56,732 nucleotides of DNA from CAYVUI01 sp964454745 (GCA_964454745.1 CAYVUI010000010.1:1-56732), one strand, 5' to 3'; shown: positions 1 to 8,944, counted from the first letter of the stretch. A program made the numbers and translations. The notes: generated from the sequence alone by a model not told the origin.

Positions 1-2
1 GT

Positions 3-125
3 TCATCGGCTAACACCTTCACTTTTCTTGAGCTTTTTTAGCGCTGTCATATTAGTAATACCAACGGCCACAAAAAAAATGCGCACCCAGAATTTTAGAC
101 TTGCGCTCTCCTGAACTTCTGTCAT
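3..125 (-). CDS. small hypothetical membrane ORF
   Basis: A 40-codon ORF starting at ATG 125. Its middle, around residues 12-23 (FWVRIFFVAVGI), is hydrophobic and its C-terminus is lysine-rich, so a single membrane span with a basic tail is possible. The stop TGA overlaps an ATG (ATGA at 3-6), which would be translational coupling to a gene lying outside the window. No strong Shine-Dalgarno is visible, and no family is recognised. It could be a chance ORF. Confidence 0.3.
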   Translation of the reverse strand: MTEVQESASLKFWVRIFFVAVGITNMTALKKLKKSEGVSR

Positions 126-266
126 AATCGCTTCTAAAAAGGTTTTTTAGGAGCTTTTTATCAAAGTGGAGTTGTGTCACACGATGGATTAACTAAAAAG
201 GAGGTTTCGCAACGAAACGAATTCTTGCAGTATCAATATATTGTGATTTTGCCTAGAAGAACAAAC

Positions 267-309
267 AAAAAAAGCCTGCAAGTCATTGAACAACAAAGAC
301 TTACAGGCT
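267..309 (-). terminator. intrinsic terminator of tRNA-Glu
   Basis: On the minus strand a 12-bp stem (AGCCTGTAAGTC paired with GACTTGCAGGCT, one G-T pair) is followed directly by a run of seven T. It starts 3 bp after the tRNA-Glu 3' end, so it most simply ends that tRNA transcript. Confidence 0.85.
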
Positions 310-311
310 AA

Positions 312-386
312 TAGCCCCAAGGGGATTCGAACCCCTGTTGCCGGGTTGAAAACCCGGTGTCCTAGGCCTGCCTAGACGATGGGGCC
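312..386 (-). tRNA. tRNA-Glu (anticodon TTC)
   Basis: A 75-nt cloverleaf is visible on the minus strand. The acceptor is GGCCCCA paired with TGGGGCT, with discriminator A. The anticodon stem is CCGGG/CCCGG around loop TTTTCAA with anticodon TTC, and the T-arm is CAGGGGTTCGAATCCCCTT. The 3' CCA is not encoded. A perfect -10 (TATAAT) lies 14 bp upstream and a strong terminator lies 3 bp downstream, so it looks like a single-gene transcript. Confidence 0.95.
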
Positions 387-399
387 ACGATAAATACAG

Positions 400-428
400 A
401 TTATACTGCAAAAATCGAGGTAAAAACG
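400..428 (-). promoter_or_regulatory. probable promoter of tRNA-Glu
   Basis: The minus strand carries TATAAT at 405-400, about 14 bp before the tRNA 5' end. The -35 region (428-423) is T-rich but poor. The call rests on the perfect -10 and its placement. Confidence 0.45.
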
Positions 429-445
429 CCATTTCAGGCGTATTT

Positions 446-482
446 AAAAACACGGTCTGAATCAACGTCGTCAATTCAGACC
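446..482 (-). terminator. intrinsic terminator after the TPR gene
   Basis: A perfect 9-bp stem GGTCTGAAT/ATTCAGACC (454-462 and 474-482) is followed on the minus strand by GTGTTTTT. It sits 111 bp downstream of the TPR-protein stop codon and is the first plausible transcription stop for the genes transcribed leftwards from it. Confidence 0.7.
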
Positions 483-592
483 TGATACCATACGTATTTT
501 ATAAGGAAAATCCAAAGAATTTTCCAATATTTTTCAAAAACTTTCAAAATTTCCCACTTTTCAAGGCAATTCCCGCCTCTCGGGCCGGCGAG

Positions 593-2992
593 TTACTCAA
601 TCATCATACCCGGTGTGATTTCCGCTTCCGGGAGGTCAGGCTGCTGAGGGGGTGCCTGCTGCTGGGTCGGTTCCGGGGGCTCACCTCCAAGGGCAACTGC
701 AATGCTCTGTACCAACGGACGGCTCTCATATTTCGCAACCCAATCGAGTACCTGGTCAAACTGTGAACTCTCCTGTTTGGCCAGCACAAAAAGTGACAGC
801 ATCCGAATCGCCCAGTTATCGCTGTTTATATTCTCTGAAACGGCCTGGATCATCTCAAAAGGCAGATCAGACTCAAATTCCGAGAGCATGGTAAGGGTAT
901 GCATCCGCACGATCCAGTCATTATCCTCAAGAGCCAGCCGCAGGGCATCCTCCAGCAACGACCTCTCGACATAAATATATCGATACTCGGCCTCCTCTTC
1001 AAAGGCATATTGCTCTCGAAGCAATCCCGCGAAAAGTTCAAGAACTTTGAGCCGTTGGCCCACCGTCCCTTTGGAAAGCGTATTGAATCGCTGGATCAGG
1101 TAAGAACGCGTCAGTCCTACGGGGGGCCTCTTGATCAGCTTCACAGCATCCGGGCGGCCGGTCATCGAACGAACAATCTCACCGCTTTCATCCACTTGCG
1201 GATCGATATAGACGTAAAATTCAATATCGAGCTGAGCCTGGGGATGGCTCATAACCAATGACCGCAGTTCAGACCGCAGCAGTTCGACTTCAATCGAATA
1301 ATACTGCCCCGGGTTGATCTGGGGGCCAAATGTGTACATCCCATCAATCAGCCGCTCAATCTTGCGGTTAATATCCCCGCTGACAACTGCATCGATGCGG
1401 ACATGACCGTGGTAAAAACCGTCCCCGGTCAGAATGATCGGCACATTCGAATTGTTTAAAAGAATCAAGTCCGCCGTCAGGTCCGAACCATAAGCAAACT
1501 CATCGCCGCCAAAGGTCAGCTTGACTGTAATCCGGTCATCAATCTCATGAAAAGTCGGCACAATCCTCTCGTTGAATCCCCGGTTGACCGCCTGCAGGAT
1601 ATCCCCCGTTGGAACCGGAGGTATAAAGGTGGACCCGTTTTCTTCGAGAAGATCATCCGCAGCCTGTGCTTCAAGGCTCTCAGGGGCAAGCAGCACGGTT
1701 TCCTTGAGAACCTCAAGTGCCTGATCCCTTTTTTCATCCAGGAAAAGAACCTTCGCATATGCGATCCCGGCCGCCTGGCTCTGTTCATAGATCGACATTG
1801 CCATCTCACGGCCAAGGTCCGTCTGCCCGCTCTCGACAAGTGCATTGGCCAAAAGGCCCTTTACCGGTATGGAATTTGGATCCTTCCCATAAGCCCGGTT
1901 GGCCCAAGCCAGGGCCTTGTCCGTATTGGGCAAAGCAAACTGATAGAACCATGCAATCAGGGCCGGCGAAACACTTGCCCCCTCTGAAGATTCGACAAGA
2001 CTCTCCGCCCGGCCGACGGCAGAGAAATACTCCCCGCTTTGCTGCGTATCATCCAGTTTCTTCGCTGCCAGACCTGCCGCAGCCTCCGCGACAAGATTAA
2101 ACTGATCCTGCTCGCGAATTCGCTGGGCAATCTCAAGACAGGTCGTGTAGGAACCCGTACGAAGGGCACACAAAGTCCAGGGTTCGTAAATGAAAGGCGG
2201 AAGCGGAGCTTGGGGGTTTAGATAGGTAAATAAAATGGCGGAATACTGGTACGCCACCGTCGCAATTTCAAATACAGCCAGGTCGCGAGCCATTTGTGCA
2301 TATCGAAGTGCGGCTTCGAGATCATACGGATCCGCCTGCAGCCGGCTGCGATAGTGGATAAAAAACTGCACAGGAGGCACCGGGGATTCAAGACGCCTGT
2401 GGATGTCCGTTAGTTTACCAAAGGTAAGTTCATTATAAGGATTGAGCTTATAAGCCGCCAGCAGATGCTTCTGCGCCGTAGGGAAGTCCGCCTTCTCAGA
2501 GGCAAGAATCCCCAACTGGGTCTGAAGCAGCGATGTCAGGGCTTCATTTCGGTCCTCACTGATCCGAATCAAAGAACTGAGGAGCTGTTCACGCTGTTCA
2601 CGGTATCCAAGCGCATCGAGAAGATAAACAATACCCTCCCGGGCAATCGCAGTGTTCGCATCCCGCGAAATATACTGCTCAAGTGCTGAACGAACGGCAT
2701 TGGCGCTGTTACCGCGGATATCGCGGTTGCCCAGGCGGATTACGTCTGCGTATACATACCCCCCATCCTGATCCATCTCCAATGCAGCAATCAGCATCAG
2801 CATTGCCAACTGATCATTCATCTCAAATTGTTTTTCCGAAGCAGAACTGTAAAGATCCCTGGCGATCTCATAGACTGCCTTTGCGCCGCTTGGAGAGAAC
2901 ACCCCTTCCGGGTCGACCGGACGAAATCCATCCACCCGGGGTACCGACACGATGACGATTGCAAGTAGTACAAACCAGATCACGCTTCTCAT
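593..2992 (-). CDS. secreted TPR-repeat protein with HEAT-like C-terminus
   Basis: The protein has 799 residues. An N-terminal hydrophobic stretch (residues 5-17) ending near VDG looks like a signal peptide, so it probably acts outside the inner membrane. Residues about 40-450 are built of helical TPR-like units (for example around ADFPTAQKHLLAAYKLNP). Residues about 490-640 look like a beta-rich region. Residues about 670-770 contain paired helices with the spacing of HEAT repeats (DNDWIVRMHTLTMLSE, SDNWAIRMLSLFVLAK). The tail is rich in Pro and Gln. No enzyme motif is visible; a scaffold or adaptor role is inferred from the repeats. The ATG is preceded only by a weak GGAT. The gene lies 107 bp downstream of murJ on the same strand, and a terminator follows at 446-482. 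Confidence 0.8.
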   Translation of the reverse strand: MRSVIWFVLLAIVIVSVPRVDGFRPVDPEGVFSPSGAKAVYEIARDLYSSASEKQFEMNDQLAMLMLIAALEMDQDGGYVYADVIRLGNRDIRGNSANAVRSALEQYISRDANTAIAREGIVYLLDALGYREQREQLLSSLIRISEDRNEALTSLLQTQLGILASEKADFPTAQKHLLAAYKLNPYNELTFGKLTDIHRRLESPVPPVQFFIHYRSRLQADPYDLEAALRYAQMARDLAVFEIATVAYQYSAILFTYLNPQAPLPPFIYEPWTLCALRTGSYTTCLEIAQRIREQDQFNLVAEAAAGLAAKKLDDTQQSGEYFSAVGRAESLVESSEGASVSPALIAWFYQFALPNTDKALAWANRAYGKDPNSIPVKGLLANALVESGQTDLGREMAMSIYEQSQAAGIAYAKVLFLDEKRDQALEVLKETVLLAPESLEAQAADDLLEENGSTFIPPVPTGDILQAVNRGFNERIVPTFHEIDDRITVKLTFGGDEFAYGSDLTADLILLNNSNVPIILTGDGFYHGHVRIDAVVSGDINRKIERLIDGMYTFGPQINPGQYYSIEVELLRSELRSLVMSHPQAQLDIEFYVYIDPQVDESGEIVRSMTGRPDAVKLIKRPPVGLTRSYLIQRFNTLSKGTVGQRLKVLELFAGLLREQYAFEEEAEYRYIYVERSLLEDALRLALEDNDWIVRMHTLTMLSEFESDLPFEMIQAVSENINSDNWAIRMLSLFVLAKQESSQFDQVLDWVAKYESRPLVQSIAVALGGEPPEPTQQQAPPQQPDLPEAEITPGMMIE

Positions 2993-3099
2993 TGATTATC
3001 CATCCCAATCAAAATCACGGTTAGTGACAGAGCAGTAAATGCTTTTTATGTCTCGAATTATAGACCCACCAGGGTCAAAAGTCAAAAAACTCTTTGCCC

Positions 3100-4689
3100 T
3101 CATTTTCGAAACCGCGAAACCACAAGATCGAGCATTTCGATCTTTAGCAGAAGCGAAGCGAGATAATAAGTCCCGCTGCACACCGCCACTAGGGCAGCCA
3201 GGCGAATCAAATCCGTCGCAAAACCCGGCCCCAAAGGATCAAGAAGCTTTCGAACAGCGAGCCCGGCTCCAGTCAATAATACGCAGGCCAGACCTACCTT
3301 GAAAATATCGGCAAAAAGCCGGTCAAACAGGGCCCTGCCGTATCGTTTGGCCAGAACCAGGGAAAGGAAAACAACCTGAAAATACGAGCAAATCGCGGTT
3401 GAAAGGGCCAAACCTGCGGTTTTCATCGGCCAGATCAGCAGCAAATTGAGCGTAATGTTCAAAATAACCGCAAAAACCGCACTCATCGCCGGAATTTTCG
3501 ACTCCTGGATCGAATAAAAGGCCCTTGTCACAATTTGCTGTGAAAAAAAGCCCCAAAGGCCAAGGCTATAGAAAAGCAATGTCCAGGACGTATTCAGGGA
3601 ATCCTCCGGCGTAAATTGCCCCCGCTGAAAAATCGCCCTTACCAGCGGCTCGCGAACCAGGATCATCCCGATAATCGCCGGTAGAGCGATATACATTCCG
3701 CATCGAAGCCCGCGATTGATGGTTGCGGTCAGTTCCGGAAAATCTTTCCGAGCCGCAGCCTGGCTCATCACCGGAAAAATGGCCGTCGCCAGCGAAATTC
3801 CAAGCACCCCAAGAGGAAACTGGTACAGCCTTTGAGAAAAGTGCAGATACGAAACTGCCCCCTCCCAGACCGGGTAGGCAATTTCCCGGCCGGCGAGGAA
3901 AAAAGTTGTCCCTTTTTGATCGGAGCCGCTGAGCCATTTGGTAATAAAATCATCCGCAAGAGTGTTAATCTGCGTAACCGTCAGGCCCAAAATCATCGGC
4001 CCCATCAAAAGCATCATTTTACGAAAAGCCGGGCTCGAAAAATCCAGGCACGGCCGCAACCGCACCCCTTTTTGCGAAAGAAACGGCATCTGTGCCCCGA
4101 GCTGAACGATTCCAGCAAGAATCACACCGATCGCAACAATGTAAACCTGCCGCTGGGGAGAAAGATCGAACACCGCCCCCGCACCAATCAGTGAACCGAT
4201 CATAAACACATTCAGGATCAGCGGAGCCGCGGCCGGGGCCGCAAAATGACCATGACTTTGCAGCAGCCCCGCCATCAGGGCCACCAAACAGATCATGACC
4301 ATATACGGCAGCATAATCGACGTCAGTTCCAGCATCCGCTTGGTCTCGGGCAGATCCGCAACGAAAATATAATAGAGCCATATCCCAATCTGCGAAAGAA
4401 TCACGATCACAGTCAAAATCGAAAAAACCGTCGTCAATGCTGTATTCGCCAGCCGATTCGCCGAATCCCGATCCTTTTCGAGCATGTCGTGATAGACCGG
4501 AATCAGGGAGGAAGACGCCGCCCCCTCGCCGAATATCCGACGCGATAAATTGGGAATTTTAAACGCAATCACCCAACTGTCCATCAGTGACCCGGCACCG
4601 ATGAAATAGGCAAATGCGCTCTCACGAACCAGCCCAAGGATGCGGCTCAAAAGTGTGATCAATGCGATTTGTCGAAACCCTTTTATCAT
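3100..4689 (-). CDS. murJ: MurJ/MviN-family lipid II flippase
   Basis: This 529-residue polytopic membrane protein belongs to the MOP exporter superfamily. The N-terminus has the family signature: SRILGLVRESAFAYFIGAG, then a D and AFKIPNLSRRIFGEGAASSSLIPVY. The length and about 14 hydrophobic segments fit MurJ, which flips lipid II across the inner membrane for peptidoglycan synthesis; peptidoglycan is now accepted in planctomycetes. A conserved LGLSRQ-like late region is not clearly recognisable, but REPLVRAIFQRGQF, typical of MurJ, is present near residue 345. The gene starts 68 bp after the comF stop on the same strand. ATG 4689 is the only sensible start. Confidence 0.93.
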   Translation of the reverse strand: MIKGFRQIALITLLSRILGLVRESAFAYFIGAGSLMDSWVIAFKIPNLSRRIFGEGAASSSLIPVYHDMLEKDRDSANRLANTALTTVFSILTVIVILSQIGIWLYYIFVADLPETKRMLELTSIMLPYMVMICLVALMAGLLQSHGHFAAPAAAPLILNVFMIGSLIGAGAVFDLSPQRQVYIVAIGVILAGIVQLGAQMPFLSQKGVRLRPCLDFSSPAFRKMMLLMGPMILGLTVTQINTLADDFITKWLSGSDQKGTTFFLAGREIAYPVWEGAVSYLHFSQRLYQFPLGVLGISLATAIFPVMSQAAARKDFPELTATINRGLRCGMYIALPAIIGMILVREPLVRAIFQRGQFTPEDSLNTSWTLLFYSLGLWGFFSQQIVTRAFYSIQESKIPAMSAVFAVILNITLNLLLIWPMKTAGLALSTAICSYFQVVFLSLVLAKRYGRALFDRLFADIFKVGLACVLLTGAGLAVRKLLDPLGPGFATDLIRLAALVAVCSGTYYLASLLLKIEMLDLVVSRFRK

Positions 4690-4757
4690 GCCAGAAACTT
4701 ATATCAGCTCCCGGTCCATGATGCAAGGGAATAACCCTGCACCTTCCCTGAATAGCA

Positions 4758-5561
4758 TTACAGATCACCCGGCCCGGCGGATGCCGCGGCAATGGCATAA
4801 ACCTGCTTCACCCCGCCGGCTTTCAAAACCTGTGCACATTCATCCAGTGTGGCCCGGCTGGTGGTAATGTCATCAATCAGGCAAACGGTTTTCCCCTCGA
4901 ACGGATGCCCGGGACGCAGCCCAAAAGCCCCACGCACATTCTTTTTACGCTGCGACAAGGTCAACCCCGCTTGGCGCGAGGTCGGACGGATTCGCACAAG
5001 GTGCCCGCCAATCACGGGTTTTTTCATCATCCGATCCGGACAGAGAATACGTGCCTGGTTAAATCCCCGAAACAGCCTCCGCCGCCAGTGCAGGGGAACC
5101 GGGATAACCATCTCCACCTCGGGCCACCAGGCAATCCGGCCCAGGCAATGACCAATCAATTCACGCAGCACCCGCGCAAGCTGCTCAGCATCCTGATACT
5201 TTAATTGCAAAAGAATCCTCCGCAGGGGCTCCTCATACGGCCCCGCCGCAAAAACCCCCTCAAAAGCAAATTCCCTGTCCTCACACCACCCGCAGCGGTT
5301 CTCAACCAGGGTATATAAACTCGTATGTACCCCGCAGCGGGAACAAGCCGGCGTCCCGGCCAGTTGCGTCAGTTTTGCCCAGCAATGATCGCAACAACCC
5401 AGAAACTTGATTTCCGCCTGTTGATCACAAACAAAACACCCGCCCGGCCAGAGAATCTCCCCGGCCGCCGATCCAACGGAACGAGCAATCGCAAGCGTCT
5501 TTTTCAGTACGGGGGGTACGTCCATGCGGGTAATATACCCAACGGAAATGAAAAAAGCCAC
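4758..5561 (-). CDS. comF: ComF-family phosphoribosyltransferase-like protein
   Basis: The product has 267 residues. The N-terminal half carries Cys pairs typical of the ComF double zinc ribbon (C42/C45, C57/C60, C73/C76, C90/C93). The C-terminal half is a type I phosphoribosyltransferase domain: the PVPLHWRRRLFRGFNQA motif, QAGLTLSQRKKNVRGAF, and the PRPP-loop-like VCLIDDITTSRATL. ComF proteins are linked to DNA uptake and possibly nucleotide salvage; the true substrate is not known. The start is uncertain: GTG 5561 (weak GGAA upstream) or ATG 5525, which would still keep the first zinc ribbon. It lies 15 bp after the pseudopilin gene, so read-through from the B12-controlled operon is possible. 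Confidence 0.88.
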   Translation of the reverse strand: MAFFISVGYITRMDVPPVLKKTLAIARSVGSAAGEILWPGGCFVCDQQAEIKFLGCCDHCWAKLTQLAGTPACSRCGVHTSLYTLVENRCGWCEDREFAFEGVFAAGPYEEPLRRILLQLKYQDAEQLARVLRELIGHCLGRIAWWPEVEMVIPVPLHWRRRLFRGFNQARILCPDRMMKKPVIGGHLVRIRPTSRQAGLTLSQRKKNVRGAFGLRPGHPFEGKTVCLIDDITTSRATLDECAQVLKAGGVKQVYAIAAASAGPGDL

Positions 5562-5576
5562 TGTTTCCGTAAGAAT

Positions 5577-6395
5577 TTAGCGCAAGTCAAACGGTGAATT
5601 GTCCAACGGGTCAAACCAGCCGATACTGTATGCACTCGAATGGACGCCGTAAATATCACTGCCTTCAAGATCCCCCATCGTTTCGCTGGAGGTATGCCCG
5701 TCCACCCAGATCACATTCGCCTTGTCCCGGTGCCGAAAATGGATCGAAGCCGTCGAGGAAAGATTCATCTGGCCCGCATAGAAAAAGTATGGCGGCTCCG
5801 CAAACGAATACTCTATCAGATGCGTCCCCTCCGCCCCCTCCTGCAGCAGGGCCGTATCCGTAAACATCAGCGTTCCGGAAGGCTGGCCTACCTGCGAAAG
5901 TTTTGCCGTTAACGCATACATCGCCTCAAAATCCAGGCCCTTCTTCGAGACCGCGCTGCCAAGATATGTCTGATTGTAGCCATACCCCCCGCAGCCTTTC
6001 TCAAAACTCGCAGCCCAGGTAGCACCCTGATGAAAATCAACCCGATGCGGACAATTTCGAATCTCTCCATCCCCGAGATAACCAGCCAAAGGCCCCTTCG
6101 CAGGATCGAAAGCCGAGTTGATATCCCTTCTTTCCCCGTGCCAGCGTTTGAGGTTCCGCTCGAGCGGATTCGGGTCCATCATCCCTTCCGAAGCCGGAAC
6201 GAAAGAGCCATTGTTTTCCGCAGAATATCCCGTATTTGCCTGGCAGAGCTGGCGAAGGTTAGACTGGCACAACGCCGAGCGAGCCATATCTTTGGCCGCG
6301 CTGAGTGTCGGCACAAGAATGCTCATCAAAAGCGCAATAATCGCGATCACAACGAGCAGTTCAACCAGAGTAAATCCTTTTTCTCTGCGATACAT
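5577..6395 (-). CDS. type II pseudopilin-like protein with H-X9-DG box
   Basis: The protein has 272 residues. It begins with a prepilin leader (MYRREKG, then FTLVELLVV) and one hydrophobic N-terminal helix, as in type IV pilins and type II secretion pseudopilins cleaved by a prepilin peptidase. Near the C-terminus HRDKANVIWVDG matches the H-X9-DG box of the planctomycete pseudopilin-like family. The body (SNLRQLCQANTGYSAEN) is also typical. Its ATG is directly adjacent to the stop of the preceding gene (0 bp gap) with GGAGA upstream, so it is translated in the same operon as the dockerin-like gene. Function of this large planctomycete family is unknown; a surface fibre or secretion role is inferred. 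Confidence 0.88.
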   Translation of the reverse strand: MYRREKGFTLVELLVVIAIIALLMSILVPTLSAAKDMARSALCQSNLRQLCQANTGYSAENNGSFVPASEGMMDPNPLERNLKRWHGERRDINSAFDPAKGPLAGYLGDGEIRNCPHRVDFHQGATWAASFEKGCGGYGYNQTYLGSAVSKKGLDFEAMYALTAKLSQVGQPSGTLMFTDTALLQEGAEGTHLIEYSFAEPPYFFYAGQMNLSSTASIHFRHRDKANVIWVDGHTSSETMGDLEGSDIYGVHSSAYSIGWFDPLDNSPFDLR

Positions 6396-7496
6396 TTATT
6401 CTCTCCACGATTCCTTTGAAAGCCACTGACCGCAAAAAGGAGCGGCATCTTCAACGGTTACTTCAAAATCTTTGGGCAAATCCAAATCCGCCCGTTCAAT
6501 ATAATTCGGATCGCCAAACCGGCTTTGATTCGCCCCGGCCAGCAGGGCAAAATCCTGAAAATTCACCAATCCATCCAGGTTAATATCCCCGGAATACTGC
6601 TGCGGTTTGAGTACCCCTACCGCATCCAGGTCAAATCCGCCCGAACCGCTGGTCGGATGAGGATCATAAATCGGGTTCACCTGCGGGTAGGTATCCCACG
6701 AAGGCCACGTTAGCGGGTCGATATGAAATACTGCGGAATCGTCATAAAAACCGCCGCCGGGGACATCCACAATCCGAACATACCGGATATTGTTTAAATC
6801 CACAAATCCCGCCGTTACCAGCGGATTTCCCGCCAGCCACTCCAAATCAAACGGCGTGCCCACGCAAACACCATACGCATTCGGATGCTTGCCCGCAAAC
6901 CGATAAAAATCCGTCACGTCAATCGTCGCATGCACCTGCGTCGCCTGCGGAGCCGGCGTAAGGCTCACTGAATTAAATCGGGCAAAATCCACCCCATTCG
7001 AAGAAACCTCCACGAACCCAAGCTCACAGAATGACTGTCCGGCAATCGATCCATCCTCGGTATTATAATTCGAGACAAACGCGTTCTCAAAGACAGCGAT
7101 CTCGTACCCGGCATCGTTCAAGATCGGATCGGCAAAGTACAGTGTAATCGCCCCCGGTTCGTTGCCATCCGCAATCTCAGGACCGGTCAACTCCCCCAGC
7201 GCAACAACATCGATGACATCCCCCGTCGCAGGCCCAAGAGCCTTCGCAGGCACTTTCCAGACACTGTCGGTCCCCTCGCCATCCTTTGCCGGGGAATAAT
7301 CAACTACTGAAAATGCCCACTGGCTGAAAATAGGATTGACAACCACATTCGGATCCGTGGTGATCGGATTGGCATGCTTGTAGTCCGGGCCGACATAGCC
7401 ATTAATACCCAGATCATACCCATAAGGCCCGGCAAACACCGAGGCACAAAAACCAAGAATCAATAACAATCCTATTGTATTGTGTAATTGTCTCAT
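6396..7496 (-). CDS. secreted protein with dockerin-like C-terminus
   Basis: The protein has 366 residues and a signal peptide (hydrophobic run LLLILGFCASVFA ending near residue 22). The body (residues 25-290) is beta-rich with no catalytic motif that I recognise; segments such as GYEIAVFENAF and YVRIVDVPGGG suggest a jelly-roll-like surface domain. The C-terminal 60 residues hold two D-x-[DN]-x-D-G-like loops (GDINLDGLVNFQDFALLAG and a degenerate second copy), as in dockerin type I or related calcium-binding anchors. It follows the DUF4465 gene by 61 bp, with a hairpin between them, and touches the pseudopilin gene. It is therefore a member of the B12-riboswitch operon; a role in B12 capture is inferred only from that. 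Confidence 0.75.
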   Translation of the reverse strand: MRQLHNTIGLLLILGFCASVFAGPYGYDLGINGYVGPDYKHANPITTDPNVVVNPIFSQWAFSVVDYSPAKDGEGTDSVWKVPAKALGPATGDVIDVVALGELTGPEIADGNEPGAITLYFADPILNDAGYEIAVFENAFVSNYNTEDGSIAGQSFCELGFVEVSSNGVDFARFNSVSLTPAPQATQVHATIDVTDFYRFAGKHPNAYGVCVGTPFDLEWLAGNPLVTAGFVDLNNIRYVRIVDVPGGGFYDDSAVFHIDPLTWPSWDTYPQVNPIYDPHPTSGSGGFDLDAVGVLKPQQYSGDINLDGLVNFQDFALLAGANQSRFGDPNYIERADLDLPKDFEVTVEDAAPFCGQWLSKESWRE

Positions 7497-7516
7497 CTTG
7501 TTACTTTTTAAAATGA

Positions 7517-7541
7517 GGAGACGAAATACAATTCCGCCTCC
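7517..7541 (-). terminator. hairpin in the DUF4465/dockerin gene gap
   Basis: On the minus strand GGAGGCGGAA and TTTCGTCTCC form a 10-bp stem (two G-T pairs) around a 5-nt loop, followed by TCATTTTAAAAA. The T tract is short and displaced, so it is more likely a partial terminator or processing hairpin that lowers expression of the downstream genes than a full stop. Confidence 0.5.
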
Positions 7542-7557
7542 CCTTTCAATCTTTATG

Positions 7558-8337
7558 TTATCCGCGCTTGCGACGGATCATCAGAGATCCAAGCCCCAGA
7601 ATCGCCAGTGTCATGGGCTCCGGCACGAAATTATCCATTGCAAAATACGCAGGAGTATTCATTCCGTAAACCGGATCGTTATCACTTGAAGTCATCGTAA
7701 AGCCGAGGCTCTTAACCACACCCAGGCTGCTGAGGTCTACCCAGGTCCAGTCATCGATGATGTAGTCCTGGCTGTTATCCGCAAAACGGAAATCCGCGAG
7801 GTAAAAATCAACCGTTCCAGTCACGTTGCCAAGTGCGTCCTTACCGGTAATCGTCAGCAGAAACCAGTCCTCATCATCACCACTCACGCCGCCAAATTCC
7901 TTCGCTGCAAAATAACCATCCCGCATGGCGAGATAAGCATACGTCGTATTGGTAAAGTAAGCACCATCTACCACGTAGCCGTCTTGTGAACCGTGAAAAT
8001 TAATATCCGAAGTGCCTCCCCAGCTTGTCGGGTAGCCGATCGCGTAGTTTTCGCTGCCGTCTACACCGCCGCCGGTAATCGCACTGTACTGGTTGGTGTA
8101 ACCGGGGCTCGTCGTATCTGTCATTTTGGAATAAGCCCAGCCGTACCAGGAGGGATACAGCGGATCAGGGAAATACAGGCTGTTATACTCCGCCTGTCCA
8201 TCCATAAAAGAACCAGACAGATGCTCACCGTTTTCATAAGAGAATCCCGGCTCGTATGTCAAACCTTCAAAATCACTCATAACCGCAAAACTGAAACCGC
8301 AAACAACAAAAACCGCAAACAAACTTACATACTTCAT
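7558..8337 (-). CDS. DUF4465 PEP-CTERM surface protein under B12 riboswitch control
   Basis: The product has 259 residues from ATG 8337, which has AAGGAGAGAGGAAG just upstream; a longer frame to 8388 lacks this. It has a signal peptide (residues 1-18) and a DUF4465-type body, with DFEGL near the N-terminus, then YWGG-like aromatic loops, FYLADFRF, WTWVDLSSLG and GFTMTSSDN. It ends in a PEP-CTERM sorting signal (VPEPMTLAILGLGSLMIRRKRG, split here as VPEP, a hydrophobic helix, then RRKR). PEP-CTERM proteins are exported and processed by exosortase. DUF4465 proteins of Bacteroidetes (BtuH), as I recall, bind vitamin B12. The riboswitch 390 bp upstream supports a B12-capture role here; that is inference for this protein. 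Confidence 0.85.
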   Translation of the reverse strand: MKYVSLFAVFVVCGFSFAVMSDFEGLTYEPGFSYENGEHLSGSFMDGQAEYNSLYFPDPLYPSWYGWAYSKMTDTTSPGYTNQYSAITGGGVDGSENYAIGYPTSWGGTSDINFHGSQDGYVVDGAYFTNTTYAYLAMRDGYFAAKEFGGVSGDDEDWFLLTITGKDALGNVTGTVDFYLADFRFADNSQDYIIDDWTWVDLSSLGVVKSLGFTMTSSDNDPVYGMNTPAYFAMDNFVPEPMTLAILGLGSLMIRRKRG

Positions 8338-8602
8338 GTCTTCCTCTCTCCTTTCGTTAGAGAATTTCCATCCCGCAAACGGCAACACATCGCCGCGATT
8401 GAGGCAGATGAGACAATCGCGACGACGTCCTTGTCATGCCGCAGCCGTCAGGCCGTGTGGAAATGGATTGAAATTTTTTTAAAGAACATTCATTTTCCGT
8501 GCCCGGTAAAACCGGACAAATTCATCTCTGTTTTCAATAACTTTTTACCTGTTTCCCGATCCCACTCCTTTCTGCGCTTTTCCCTTTGGCGCGAAGGGCA
8601 AT

Positions 8603-8641
8603 AAAAAAAGCCGCCGTTCCCGGAAAGGAAACAGCGGCTTT
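8603..8641 (-). terminator. riboswitch expression-platform terminator
   Basis: The minus strand folds AAAGCCGCTGTTTCC against GGAACGGCGGCTTT, followed by a run of seven T (8609-8603). It lies 84 nt after the B12 box and upstream of the first gene, so transcription has to pass it. A further perfect hairpin, CTCACAG/CTGTGAG (8681-8675 and 8669-8663), sits between aptamer and terminator. Together they look like a transcription-attenuation platform that stops the DUF4465 operon when cobalamin is bound. No clear antiterminator pairing was worked out. Confidence 0.8.
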
Positions 8642-8724
8642 GAATGCCTGGCTGACAGAAAACTCACAGAAAGCCTGTGAGATCTCATGCGATTGTTCCT
8701 TTCGCGAGAACAGATCTACACGCA

Positions 8725-8910
8725 CGATTCAAGGCAGGTGTTCTGACTCGCGTCTTACCCTTCGGCACCTTCCCATCCCTTCACGGACAGTGGTAAAAGC
8801 CAAAAGGATTTGCAGTTTCAACTGCATCAGACGCTCACAGCGGCGCGACCGTCGCGGATTTTCACCGCGTTCCCTTTTCAAATCCCCCTCGCAGGAGGAC
8901 CCTGAAATCG
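8725..8910 (-). promoter_or_regulatory. cobalamin (B12) riboswitch
   Basis: The minus strand shows the conserved blocks of the cobalamin aptamer in order: AAAAGGGAACGCGGTGAAAA, TCCGCGACGG, CGCCGCTGTGA, CCACTGTCCG, GGGAAGGTGCCG, GACGCGAGTCAGAACACCTGC (the B12 box, near 8752-8733). The ends can pair (CGATTTCAGG near 8910-8901 with CCTTGAATCG near 8733-8724) as the closing stem with two mismatches. A sigma-70 promoter lies just upstream and a terminator just downstream. The first gene served is the DUF4465 PEP-CTERM protein rather than a classical B12 biosynthesis or btuB gene. Confidence 0.95.
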
Positions 8911-8944
8911 CTATTCACTTTTACAATGATCATTGCTGGGCTTG

